Positions 48,969 through 57,108 of a DNA stretch of 64,000 nt are shown here, piece by piece; position 1 is the first letter of the stretch; each line of letters begins with the position of its first letter. This DNA is from Clostridiales bacterium (GTDB taxonomy: Bacteria; Bacillota; Clostridia; Oscillospirales; Oscillospiraceae). Both the position numbers and the translations under genes were made by a program. The stretch is taken from the NCBI GenBank assembly GCA_029265975.1, contig JAJUGN010000003.1, positions 1 to 64,000 of the forward strand. The letters run 5' to 3'. A model generated the notes under the pieces. The model searched no databases and was not told the DNA's origin. It saw only the letters and a list, made by a program, of their open reading frames with translations.

Positions 48969-51900
48969 CTATTTTATTACGGCGAGCAGCTCTCCGGCCT
49001 TCACCGTCTGCCCCGCCGATACAAACACCTTTTCCACGGTGCCTGTCATCCGGGCCACCACGCTGGTCTCCATCTTCATCGCCTCGATGATGGCAATCAC
49101 CTGATTTTCCTCGACCCTGTCCCCTTCCCTGATATTGAGCTTTGATATCATTCCGGGTATGGAGGATCCGATCTGGCTCTTGTCTGACGGGTCTGCCATG
49201 GTTATCTGCCTTATCGTGTCGGCGACCGCCGGATCCGGCACCGAAACCTCGCGGCGCATGCCGTTCAGCTCAAAATGCACGCTTCTCGTGCCGTCCTCGT
49301 TCCGCTCTCCAAGACCGAGATATTTTATAATGAGGGTTTTTCCGTCCTCTATCGATATCTGCGTGGTTTCTCCCACATTCATGCCGTTGAAGAACACGTT
49401 GCTTGACATATTTGAAATCAGTCCGTATTCCTGGCTGTGCTCGAAAAACTCCGCCACAACCTTCGGATAGATGCAGTAGGAGATCACGTCCCTGTCAAGC
49501 GGGTTCGGATTGTATTTTTTCAGCTCCTCGCGCACCTCGTCGAAATTCACAGGTGGAAGAAGCTCTCCGGGCCGGCAGGTGATCGGCTTTTCCCCCTTCA
49601 GAACAACCCGCTGTATATCCTCCGGGAAGCCCCAGGCCGGCTGACCCATCATGCCCTTGAAGTAGCTGACGACGGAATCCGGGAATGTGAGAGCCTCGCC
49701 CTTCTTGACTATATTCTCCGGAGTAAGCCCGTTCTGAACCATGAATATCGCAAGATCTCCGACCATCTTCGAGGAGGGCGTGACCTTTACTATGTCGCCC
49801 AGCATGGCGTTTACTGTCGCGAACATCTGCTTCACTTCCTCGAAGCGCTCCCCCAGCCCGAGAGAAACGACCTGCGGGTAAAGATTGGTGTACTGGCCGC
49901 CGGGTATCTCGTACTTGTATATTTCGGTCATCGGGTTTTTCAGCCCGCTGTCAAATTTTTCGTAGCGCAGGCGCACGTCAGCCCAGTAATCGTCAAGCTC
50001 CTGAAGACGGTCGAGGTCAAGTCCGGTGTCCCTCTCGGTTCCCGCAAGCGCGGCGACGAGAGAGCTCATCGAAGGCTGCGACGTCAGCGAGGACATTGAC
50101 GCCGTGGCGACGTCCACTATATCGACTCCCGCCTCCGCCGCCATCAGCAGGGCCGCTATCTGATTGCCGCTGGTGTCGTGGGTGTGGAAGTGAACGGGGA
50201 TGCCCACTTCCTGCTTCAGCGCAGACACAAGCTTTTTGGCGGCGTAAGGCTTGAGAAGCCCTGACATGTCCTTTATGCCGATTATGTGGGCTCCGCGCCT
50301 CTCCATTTCCTTAGCGAAATCGACATAGTATTTCAGGGTGTACTTGTCGCGCTTCGGATCCATTATGTCGCCCGTGTAGCAGACCGCGGCCTCGCAGATC
50401 TTGCCCTGCTTCAGCACCTCCTCGATAGCAATCTCCATACCCGGTATCCAGTTCAGTGAATCAAACACCCGGTAGACGTCTATGCCGGACTTCGCCGACT
50501 CGGCGATGAAGGCGCGCACAAGGTTGTCGGGGTAATTTGCGTATCCCACCGTATTCGCGCCGCGCAGCAGCATCTGGAACATTATGTTTGGAATCTTTTT
50601 GCGAAGCTGCTCAAGCCTTTCCCACGGGCATTCGTGCAAAAAGCGGTAGGAAACGTCGAAGGTGGCTCCTCCCCACATTTCAAGAGAGAAGCAGTCCGCG
50701 AGTATTTCCGACACACCGTCGGCCGCCATCAGCATGTCTCTGGTCCTCATGCGTGTGGAAAAGAGCGATTGGTGCGCGTCGCGCATCGTGGTATCCGTTA
50801 TGAGGAGCTTTTTCTGCTCCAGCACCCATTTTTTCACCGCGTCCGGCCCGTTCGAGTCCAGAAGCTGCTTTAGGCCGGGGCCGGGCTTGGCCTTTGCGGC
50901 TGGATAGCGCGGTTCGTTGTACTGCGGCCGCTCCATGTCGGGATTTTTGACCTGGATGTTGGCTATGTATTTAAGGGCTCTCGTAGCCCGGTCTCTGGAG
51001 CCTATGAACTCAAAAAGCTCCGGCGTGTTGTCTATGAACTTTGTGTTGCAGTCCGCGGCAAGGAAGACCGGGTGGTGGAGGATATTCGTCACAAAAGGTA
51101 TGTTGGTTTTCACGCCCCGTATATGAAGCTCGTTTATGGCCCTGGAAGCCTTGCGGCACACTCCCGGGAATGTGTTGTCCCAGACTGTGACCTTGACTAA
51201 AAGCGAATCATAGTAAGGCGACACGGTAACGCCGGTGGCGGCGTTGCCACCGTCGAGGCGCACGCCGAAACCTCCGCCCGAGCGGTATGACGTTATTTTT
51301 CCGGTGTCGGGGGCGAAATTGTTTGAGGGGTCCTCCGTGGTGACCCTGCACTGTATGGCATATCCGTTCATGCGGAGGTCTTCCTGCTTCGCAAGTCCTA
51401 TCTCAGGGTGGCTAAGCGGGTGGCCCTCGGCGATGAGCACCTGGGCGCGAACAATGTCGATGCCGGTGACCATCTCCGTCACGGTATGCTCCACCTGTAT
51501 GCGCGGGTTCATTTCTATGAAATAGTGCGAGCCGGATTTGTCGACCAGGAACTCGACCGTGCCGGCGTTTACATATCCAACGGCTTTCGCTATTTTCACC
51601 GCGTCGGAATAGAGCTTTTCCCTGATTTCGAGCGGCACTGAAAAGGCGGGGGAAAACTCGACGACCTTCTGGTACCGGCGCTGGAGCGAGCAGTCGCGCT
51701 CGCCCAGGTGCATGACGTTGCCGTGCTCGTCGGCAAGTATCTGCACTTCGATGTGCTTTGGTTCTACGAGGTATTTTTCAATGAATATGTCGCCGTTGCC
51801 GAAGGCTTTCTTCGCCTCGCTTCTGACAAGGTTGAAGGACGGCTCAACCTCTTCGGGGCTGTCGCAGCGGCGCATCCCGCGTCCTCCGCCTCCCCCGGCG

Positions 51901-52391
51901 GCCTTCAGAATGACCGGGAAGCCGAACGAGACGGCCTTTTCAAGTGCCTCCTTCGCGTCTTTAAGCGGCTCCGATGTCCCGGGGATCGTCGGCACTCCGC
52001 AGCTTATAGCTATGGCCTTGGCCGCAAGCTTGTCGCCCATTTTGTCCAGCACCTCGGACGGCGGACCGATGAACTTAATGCCCGCGGCCTCGCAGGCGCG
52101 CGCGAAATCGGCGTTCTCGGAAAGAAAGCCGTAACCCGGATGTATTGCGCTCACACCCCGGTGCTTTGCCAGGTCTATTATGGACGGAATATCGAGATAA
52201 GCCCCCAGCGGGCTTTTGTTCTGTCCTATAAGGTACGCCTCGTCAGCCGCAATCCTGAAGAGACTGTATGTGTCCTCGTTTGAATACATCGCGACTGTCT
52301 GTATTCCGAGATCATGGCAGGCTCTGAAGATGCGGATGGCGATTTCGCCGCGGTTGGCGGCGAGAACCTTTGTAATTTTACGCTCAGACAT
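48969..52391 (-). CDS. pyc: Pyruvate carboxylase
   Basis: An 1140-aa single-chain enzyme with all three parts: biotin carboxylase (residues 1-460; KVLAANRGEIAIRIFRA, AAGGGGGRGMR, EMNPRIQVEHTVTE), the carboxyltransferase TIM barrel (about 530-800; TDTTMRDAHQSLFSTRMRT, HFHTHDTSG) and the C-terminal biotinyl domain (IEAMKMETSV, biotinyl Lys). It makes oxaloacetate from pyruvate, bicarbonate and ATP to refill the TCA intermediates. GGAGGAG precedes ATG 52391. Confidence 0.96.
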   Translation of the reverse strand: MSERKITKVLAANRGEIAIRIFRACHDLGIQTVAMYSNEDTYSLFRIAADEAYLIGQNKSPLGAYLDIPSIIDLAKHRGVSAIHPGYGFLSENADFARACEAAGIKFIGPPSEVLDKMGDKLAAKAIAISCGVPTIPGTSEPLKDAKEALEKAVSFGFPVILKAAGGGGGRGMRRCDSPEEVEPSFNLVRSEAKKAFGNGDIFIEKYLVEPKHIEVQILADEHGNVMHLGERDCSLQRRYQKVVEFSPAFSVPLEIREKLYSDAVKIAKAVGYVNAGTVEFLVDKSGSHYFIEMNPRIQVEHTVTEMVTGIDIVRAQVLIAEGHPLSHPEIGLAKQEDLRMNGYAIQCRVTTEDPSNNFAPDTGKITSYRSGGGFGVRLDGGNAATGVTVSPYYDSLLVKVTVWDNTFPGVCRKASRAINELHIRGVKTNIPFVTNILHHPVFLAADCNTKFIDNTPELFEFIGSRDRATRALKYIANIQVKNPDMERPQYNEPRYPAAKAKPGPGLKQLLDSNGPDAVKKWVLEQKKLLITDTTMRDAHQSLFSTRMRTRDMLMAADGVSEILADCFSLEMWGGATFDVSYRFLHECPWERLEQLRKKIPNIMFQMLLRGANTVGYANYPDNLVRAFIAESAKSGIDVYRVFDSLNWIPGMEIAIEEVLKQGKICEAAVCYTGDIMDPKRDKYTLKYYVDFAKEMERRGAHIIGIKDMSGLLKPYAAKKLVSALKQEVGIPVHFHTHDTSGNQIAALLMAAEAGVDIVDVATASMSSLTSQPSMSSLVAALAGTERDTGLDLDRLQELDDYWADVRLRYEKFDSGLKNPMTEIYKYEIPGGQYTNLYPQVVSLGLGERFEEVKQMFATVNAMLGDIVKVTPSSKMVGDLAIFMVQNGLTPENIVKKGEALTFPDSVVSYFKGMMGQPAWGFPEDIQRVVLKGEKPITCRPGELLPPVNFDEVREELKKYNPNPLDRDVISYCIYPKVVAEFFEHSQEYGLISNMSSNVFFNGMNVGETTQISIEDGKTLIIKYLGLGERNEDGTRSVHFELNGMRREVSVPDPAVADTIRQITMADPSDKSQIGSSIPGMISKLNIREGDRVEENQVIAIIEAMKMETSVVARMTGTVEKVFVSAGQTVKAGELLAVIK

Positions 52392-52394
52392 CAA

Positions 52395-52933
52395 ATAATC
52401 TCCTCCAAAAATGCAAGAAATAACCGTATTTGTTTCATTTTAATTATATTATAAAAATACAAAAAAGAAATAGGAATAATTTAAGAAATTTGAGCACATA
52501 TTTATTGATTTTATGAAACTTCTTACAAAAAGCGGCCATTTGCAAATGTTCTGAAGCATTCTAAAGCCGATGTAAATGAATTTTTTGGTTTTTAGGACGC
52601 CGTCAAAATAAATCCTCTGAAAATCGCGAAGATTCGCCTTCTGTTTTATCACGATTTTTATATAAAATTTTTGCCTTTATTTTTTAATGATTTGAAAGAA
52701 ATGTTTTTTTTCATGCAAATAGTGATTTTTATTTCGAAAAAGTTCCTTCATCTCAGCTCAGGAATCGCGCCATGCAAAAATACTTTAGAAGTTTTTTCCA
52801 CAAAACGCTTGATTTTGCCTTAACACTATGATAATATGCAGCAAGAACTTATGTTCTCAATTTTTGTCTGCTCATTTTTAATCCACAGGCGCAAAAAGAA
52901 TGCATTGGTTACATATTAAAGGGAGATGAAAGC
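52395..52933. other. AT-rich divergent intergenic region (about 540 bp)
   Basis: Holds the pyc promoter region (TATAAT-like boxes on the minus strand near 52445) and a weak rightward promoter (TTGATT 52809, GATAAT 52830). A 67-codon minus-strand frame (52449-52652) is AT-driven, lacks a ribosome site and is not supported. No RNA gene seen. Confidence 0.4.
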
Positions 52934-53200
52934 ATGTTTGAATCGCGCTGCGGAGTATTGTGCAATTCCTGCGAGAGGAAGGCCGCCGTCGGCTGCAAGG
53001 GCTGCGTTAATATGGAGAAGCCTTTCTGGGGCGGGGAATGCGGCGTCAAAACCTGCTGCGAGAGCAGAAAGCTCGACCATTGCGGCAAATGCGCGGACTT
53101 CCCCTGCGACATGCTCGCCAATTTAGGCAGGGAATTCGGATACGACCCGCTTCCGAGGCTTGACGCCCTCAGAAAATGGAGCGCCGAGAGCGTTCTGTGA
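52934..53200 (+). CDS. DUF3795-family cysteine-rich protein
   Basis: An 88-aa protein with nine cysteines: CGVLCNSCERK, CKGCVN, CGVKTCC, HCGKCADFPCDML. The spacing fits DUF3795, small metal-binding proteins widespread in anaerobes, of unknown role. GGGAG precedes ATG 52934, and the gene ends in a strong hairpin. Confidence 0.85.
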   Translation: MFESRCGVLCNSCERKAAVGCKGCVNMEKPFWGGECGVKTCCESRKLDHCGKCADFPCDMLANLGREFGYDPLPRLDALRKWSAESVL

Positions 53201-53210
53201 GCCCGCTTCA

Positions 53211-53261
53211 ATAATACAGGCAAGCCCGCGGTTTTGAACGTCGCGGGCTTGCCTGTATTAT
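53211..53261. terminator. Bidirectional terminator hairpin
   Basis: A perfect 20-bp stem (arm ATAATACAGGCAAGCCCGCG) with an 11-base loop, followed by TTCTTATTATTT, between the converging DUF3795 and yjbQ genes. Confidence 0.85.
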
Positions 53262-53289
53262 TCTTATTATTTCGCCGAAGTTTTCTTCC

Positions 53290-53679
53290 TCAGATGACCT
53301 TCACATAAAACTGCCTGGTTCTGGGCCCGTCAAATTCGCAGAAATAAACGCCCTGCCAGGTGCCGAGAACGAGCCTTCCGTTTTCGATGGGTATCGTCAC
53401 CGAGGAGCCGATGCAGCTCGCCTTGAGATGGGCCGCCGAGTTCCCTTCGGAGTGCCTGAATTCAGCGCGGTCCGGAAAGGCCTTGCCCAGCCCCAGAAGC
53501 ATATCCCTCACCACGTCAGGGTCGGCGTTCTCGTTTATGGTTACGCCCGCAGTCGTATGCGGGCAGTAAACTATGCAGACGCCGCTTGCAACGCCGCTCT
53601 CCTTCACCGCGCCGCTTACCTCCCCGGTTATATTATGGAAGTTTTCCCTCTCCGTTTTTATCGAATATTTCCTCAGCAT
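53290..53679 (-). CDS. yjbQ: YjbQ/UPF0047 family protein
   Basis: A 129-aa protein matching the YjbQ family in full: CPHTTAGVTINENADPDV in the middle, GNSAAHLKASCIGSS, and C-terminal GTWQGVYFCEFDGPR. Members can substitute weakly for thiamine-phosphate synthase, but the physiological role is unsettled. GGTGAGA precedes ATG 53679. It lies 21 bp downstream of the zur-like gene and may be co-transcribed. Confidence 0.9.
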   Translation of the reverse strand: MLRKYSIKTERENFHNITGEVSGAVKESGVASGVCIVYCPHTTAGVTINENADPDVVRDMLLGLGKAFPDRAEFRHSEGNSAAHLKASCIGSSVTIPIENGRLVLGTWQGVYFCEFDGPRTRQFYVKVI

Positions 53680-53700
53680 ATTCTCACCATAAAACTCAAA

Positions 53701-54120
53701 CTATTGCCTTTTCAGGTCGCATTCCTTGCAGTAGCCGTACATCTCAATCCTATGGCCCGTAACTCGGAAATCCCGTTCCGAAAGCTCCGTAGCGAACCCT
53801 TCAAGAGGGCAGCCTTCCATCTCGAGAACCCTGCGGCAGCCGAGGCATACGGCGTAATGCCTGTGCCTGAAGCGGTTAAGCTCGTATAGGGCCGTGCCTC
53901 CGTCAGGCATCGTGGTTTTTAGAGCCAGGTCTTCCTTTACGAACAGCTCAAGTATGCGGTATACCGTGGAAAGCCAGAGCCGGCAGTCCTCTTTTTGCGC
54001 GCTTCCGCAGATGTCCACGGCGCTCATGGGATAATCCGAATTTTCGAGAACGGAAAGCACGCATTCGCGCTGCCTTGTCTTTTTTATTCCGCGAGGCAAC
54101 TCGCGCCGTTGCTCCTTCAT
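53701..54120 (-). CDS. zur: Fur-family regulator (Zur-like)
   Basis: A 139-aa Fur-family protein: winged helix TRQRECVLSVLENSDYPMSAVDI with STVYRILELF recognition helix, regulatory site HRHYAVCLGC and second CxxC (YGYCKECDL), the structural zinc site. Next to znuCB-znuA it most likely represses zinc uptake when zinc is replete. It is followed by yjbQ and preceded by the znuB stop at 76 bp. Confidence 0.88.
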   Translation of the reverse strand: MKEQRRELPRGIKKTRQRECVLSVLENSDYPMSAVDICGSAQKEDCRLWLSTVYRILELFVKEDLALKTTMPDGGTALYELNRFRHRHYAVCLGCRRVLEMEGCPLEGFATELSERDFRVTGHRIEMYGYCKECDLKRQ

Positions 54121-54195
54121 TCAATACACCTCTCTGTAATTGCGGCGGCCAATTCAGTTAATTAATGACTGTTATGCTCCCAGGAAGCGGCGCGG

Positions 54196-55011
54196 CTATT
54201 GTCTTTCAGTCCTTTTCAGGCCCGAGACCAGTCTTTTGCCCAGAATGACGGTCAGCAGCAGGGCCACCGAAAAAAGCGCCGTGAGGCCTCCGGGCGCCAC
54301 GTTGAGATAATAGGAAAAAACAAGTCCCGACATTATGTCAACGGCGCTGAAGAAAATGGAAAAAATAAGCGTCGTTCGGAAGCCCTTCCCGAGCTGAAGC
54401 GCCGTGGCGACGGGAATGGCTATCATCGAGCTGAGCACGAGCACGCCCACTATCCTTATCGACACCGATATCGCCGAAGCGACTAGTATCGAAAATACAT
54501 AGTTTATCAGCCTGACCCTGACTCCCGCCACCTTGGCCGCCTCCTCGTCAAAAGCGATATAGAGCATCTGATGGTAAAGCAAGGCGACTGCAAGCAGGGA
54601 GATAATGCTAAGGGCCAGAACCATTACCATATCCGCCCTTGATACGGTGAGCACGCTCCCGAACATAAACGCCTCCGCGTTCACTCGTAGCCTGCCCGAG
54701 CTGATTATCGTAATCGCCGTGCCCACCCCGAGCGATAGTATTATCGACAGTATAAGGTCGGTGTGCTTCCTGTAATAGCCCCTCAGAAATTCGACGAGCG
54801 CGCCGCAGACGGATGTAAATACAAAGGCGCCCAGCACCGGGCTTTGCCCTAGCAGAAGCCCTATCGTAATTCCGGCCAGCGAGGCGTGGGAAAGCGCGTC
54901 GCCTATCATGGAATATCTTCTCAGCACCAGGAAAATCCCTATGCAGGGGCAAAGCAGCGATATGCACAGCGAAACGAAAAAGGCGTTCTGCATAAATCCG
55001 TAGCTCAGCAT
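54196..55011 (-). CDS. znuB: Zinc ABC transporter permease
   Basis: A 271-aa ABC-3 permease with eight or so helices, MIGDALSHASLAGITIGLLLG at the second helix, FDEEAAKVAGVR coupling region and SSMIAIPVATALQLGKGF. ATG 55011 lies two bases after the znuC stop, giving tight coupling. With ZnuC and ZnuA it imports Zn (Mn is possible for this family). Confidence 0.9.
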   Translation of the reverse strand: MLSYGFMQNAFFVSLCISLLCPCIGIFLVLRRYSMIGDALSHASLAGITIGLLLGQSPVLGAFVFTSVCGALVEFLRGYYRKHTDLILSIILSLGVGTAITIISSGRLRVNAEAFMFGSVLTVSRADMVMVLALSIISLLAVALLYHQMLYIAFDEEAAKVAGVRVRLINYVFSILVASAISVSIRIVGVLVLSSMIAIPVATALQLGKGFRTTLIFSIFFSAVDIMSGLVFSYYLNVAPGGLTALFSVALLLTVILGKRLVSGLKRTERQ

Positions 55012-55012
55012 T

Positions 55013-55678
55013 TCAGCTCTCCCCCCTGCCCTTAAGATATTCTTCCGCATAGCTTTTCGGAGTGCAGATATGTCCCTTTCCCATTGAAAGGTGGTAAATG
55101 GCCGTGGAATTCAGAACCGCGGCCTCCAGATTATGCTCCACCGATACTATCGTGACTCCGTTTTCCTTGTTGAGCTTTTTGAGAAGCCCGTAAATTTCCT
55201 TCTGGCTGGAAGGGTCAATTCCGCTCGAAGGCTCGTCGAGAATAATAAGCTCTGGGCTTCCGAGCATCGCCCTGGCTATAAGCGCCTTCTGGCTTTGTCC
55301 TCCCGAGAGCGTGTCCACAAGAGCGGAGGAAAATTCTTCAAGACCGACCCTGCCGAGGGCATCTCTTACCGCCCCCCTGTCCCTTATGTTCAAAAGCCGG
55401 CGGTACGAATCGAGCATTTCATGCAGGGTAATCGGGAAACCCGAATTGACGGAACCCTGCTTCTGCGGAACGTACCCTATGCGCCTGGCTTCTGTTATGA
55501 TCTTGCCCCGAACGGGCTTGATAAATCCCAGTATAAGCTTCATGAGCGTGGTTTTGCCGCAGCCGTTTTCGCCCACCACCGAAACATACTCTCCGTCCTT
55601 AAGTTCGAAATTTATGCCGTTCAAAACAAAAGGCTGAGAGGCGCTGTATGAAAAATAGAGATTTTCTGCCCTGATCAT
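55013..55678 (-). CDS. znuC: Zinc ABC transporter ATPase
   Basis: A 221-aa ATPase with Walker A GENGCGKTT, Q-loop VPQKQG, signature LSGGQSQK, Walker B LIILDEPSSGIDP and VSVEHNLEA. ATG 55678 follows GGAAAGG; the frame to 55780 would run into the operator. It diverges from znuA across the shared Zur-box palindrome. Confidence 0.9.
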   Translation of the reverse strand: MIRAENLYFSYSASQPFVLNGINFELKDGEYVSVVGENGCGKTTLMKLILGFIKPVRGKIITEARRIGYVPQKQGSVNSGFPITLHEMLDSYRRLLNIRDRGAVRDALGRVGLEEFSSALVDTLSGGQSQKALIARAMLGSPELIILDEPSSGIDPSSQKEIYGLLKKLNKENGVTIVSVEHNLEAAVLNSTAIYHLSMGKGHICTPKSYAEEYLKGRGES

Positions 55679-55758
55679 GAGACGCTGCCTTTCCGGAAAC
55701 CTAACCCCGCGCTTTTTTCTTGACAAATACTTCCTTTTGATATTATCATTATTATAAA

Positions 55759-55779
55759 TGCAAATGCGAATTATTTGCA
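55759..55779. promoter_or_regulatory. Zur-box candidate between znuC and znuA
   Basis: A 7-7-7 palindrome, TGCAAAT-N7-ATTTGCA with perfect arms, sits 26 bp before znuA and 81 bp before znuC. Size and placement suit a Fur-family dimer site; the half-site differs from the Bacillus Zur box. Confidence 0.65.
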
Positions 55780-55804
55780 AGTATTTTTTCGGAGGGCAAC
55801 AAAA

Positions 55805-56725
55805 ATGAAAAAAAGGATTGCGGCTTTTATTCTGTGCATTATCTCGCTTGCGGGCTTTGCCGCATGCTCGGAGAGCGGCGGAAAAAGCGTTTCGGCCGCT
55901 CAGCAGAGCAAGCTGCGCGTTTATGTCAGCTTCAACGCGCTTAAGGAGTTCGCCTCAGCCGTCGGGGGCGACAAGGTGGATGTGAAGGCCATGATACCGG
56001 ACGGCGCCGAGCCGCATGACTTTGAGCCTAAAGCCCAGGACATAGCGGGGCTCGGAAAGGCCGATGTCTTTGTGATCAACGGGCTTGGCATGGAGCCCTG
56101 GGCCGAGAAGTCGGTTGCAGCCGCCGGAAACAAAAATCTCGTAGTGGCAGACGCCTCAAAAGGCGTGCAGGCGATAAAGACAGAGGATGAGGAAGGGAAA
56201 AAGGAGCACGGCCAGTACGACCCGCATATTTGGCTCAGCCTGAAATGCGCGCAGACGGAGGTCCGAAACATAAGGGACGCGCTTTCAAAGGCGGATCCGG
56301 CGAACAAGGAGTATTACGACAAAAACTGTGAAAACTATGTTTCGCAGCTTGAAAGCCTGTACGGCGAATTCAGCGCAAAGTTCAAGAGCGTGCCATCAAA
56401 GAATTTTGTAACCGGGCATGCGGCCTTCGCGTATCTCTGCCGTGATTTCGGACTCAGCCAGAACAGTGTGGAGGATGTCTTTGCCGAGGGCGAGCCGAGC
56501 CCTCAGAAGCTCGCTCTTCTCGTTGAGTATTGCAGGAAAAACAATGTGAAGACCATATTTGCCGAGGAAATGGCAAGTCCAGAGGTTTCAAAGGCCCTTG
56601 CAAGGGATGTCGGCGCGAAAGTTGAGACCATCTATACCCTAGAAAGCGCCGAGGACGGCAAAAGCTATCTCGAACGCATGCGAATAAACTTAAGCAGGAT
56701 TTACGAGAGTCTTGCAGTCGCCTGA
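55805..56725 (+). CDS. znuA: Zinc-binding lipoprotein of ABC transporter
   Basis: A 306-aa solute-binding protein with a lipoprotein signal (KKRIAAFILCIISLAGFAAC, lipobox Cys). Metal ligands are His in EPHDFEPK, His in DPHIWLSLK, His in TGHAAFAYL and Glu/Asp late. The acidic, His-poor loop EDEEGKKEHGQY is shorter than in Gram-negative ZnuA. ATG 55805 follows GGAGGGC. Its mRNA end is occupied by repeat copy E. Confidence 0.9.
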   Translation: MKKRIAAFILCIISLAGFAACSESGGKSVSAAQQSKLRVYVSFNALKEFASAVGGDKVDVKAMIPDGAEPHDFEPKAQDIAGLGKADVFVINGLGMEPWAEKSVAAAGNKNLVVADASKGVQAIKTEDEEGKKEHGQYDPHIWLSLKCAQTEVRNIRDALSKADPANKEYYDKNCENYVSQLESLYGEFSAKFKSVPSKNFVTGHAAFAYLCRDFGLSQNSVEDVFAEGEPSPQKLALLVEYCRKNNVKTIFAEEMASPEVSKALARDVGAKVETIYTLESAEDGKSYLERMRINLSRIYESLAVA

Positions 56726-56788
56726 CTGTAAAAAACCATTTCTTCTCACCCGCACGCAGGGAGCGCCCGAACCTTCCGTTCGGGCGCT

Positions 56789-56981
56789 CAGCTTGTCAAA
56801 GAACTTGTTTACAGCAAAAAAGCTTCGCAGAATTTCCGCCACGAATGGCGGAAAAAAAGCCAAATCTGTCATTTCCGGCGGCGTGTACGTCGGAAATGAC
56901 ACCTCTCATGACGGGCGCGGCGGAGCGTCCGTCATTAAACCCCCTTGTCAAAAAAGCCCAAATGGCTTTTTTGACAGTCTG
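56789..56981 (-). repeat. 193-bp palindrome-nested element, copy E
   Basis: Reverse orientation, from CAGCTTGTCAAAG to TTTTGACAGTCTG. It is bracketed by two copies of a 27-bp palindrome (arms AGCGCCCGAAC / GTTCGGGCGCT, loop CTTCC) at 56762-56788 and 56982-57008, which abut the element; the second differs only at the final base. It lies between converging znuA and the MFS gene. The first stem has one mismatch (GCC, loop CAAAT, GGC). Confidence 0.92.
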
Positions 56982-57108
56982 AGCGCCCGAACCTTCCGTT
57001 CGGGCGCCGTTTATATAAATTCATGCTCCCTGCGCTGTCTGCAATCCGCTTCCTGCGCCTTGTTTTATCTGCTTTCGGTTATTTTCGTTCGCCGTGTTAT
57101 GCAAATCC

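Noticed and set aside
52449..52652. 67-codon minus-strand frame upstream of pyc
   Set aside because: AT-rich Phe/Tyr/Lys bias typical of intergenic DNA; no start site signal.
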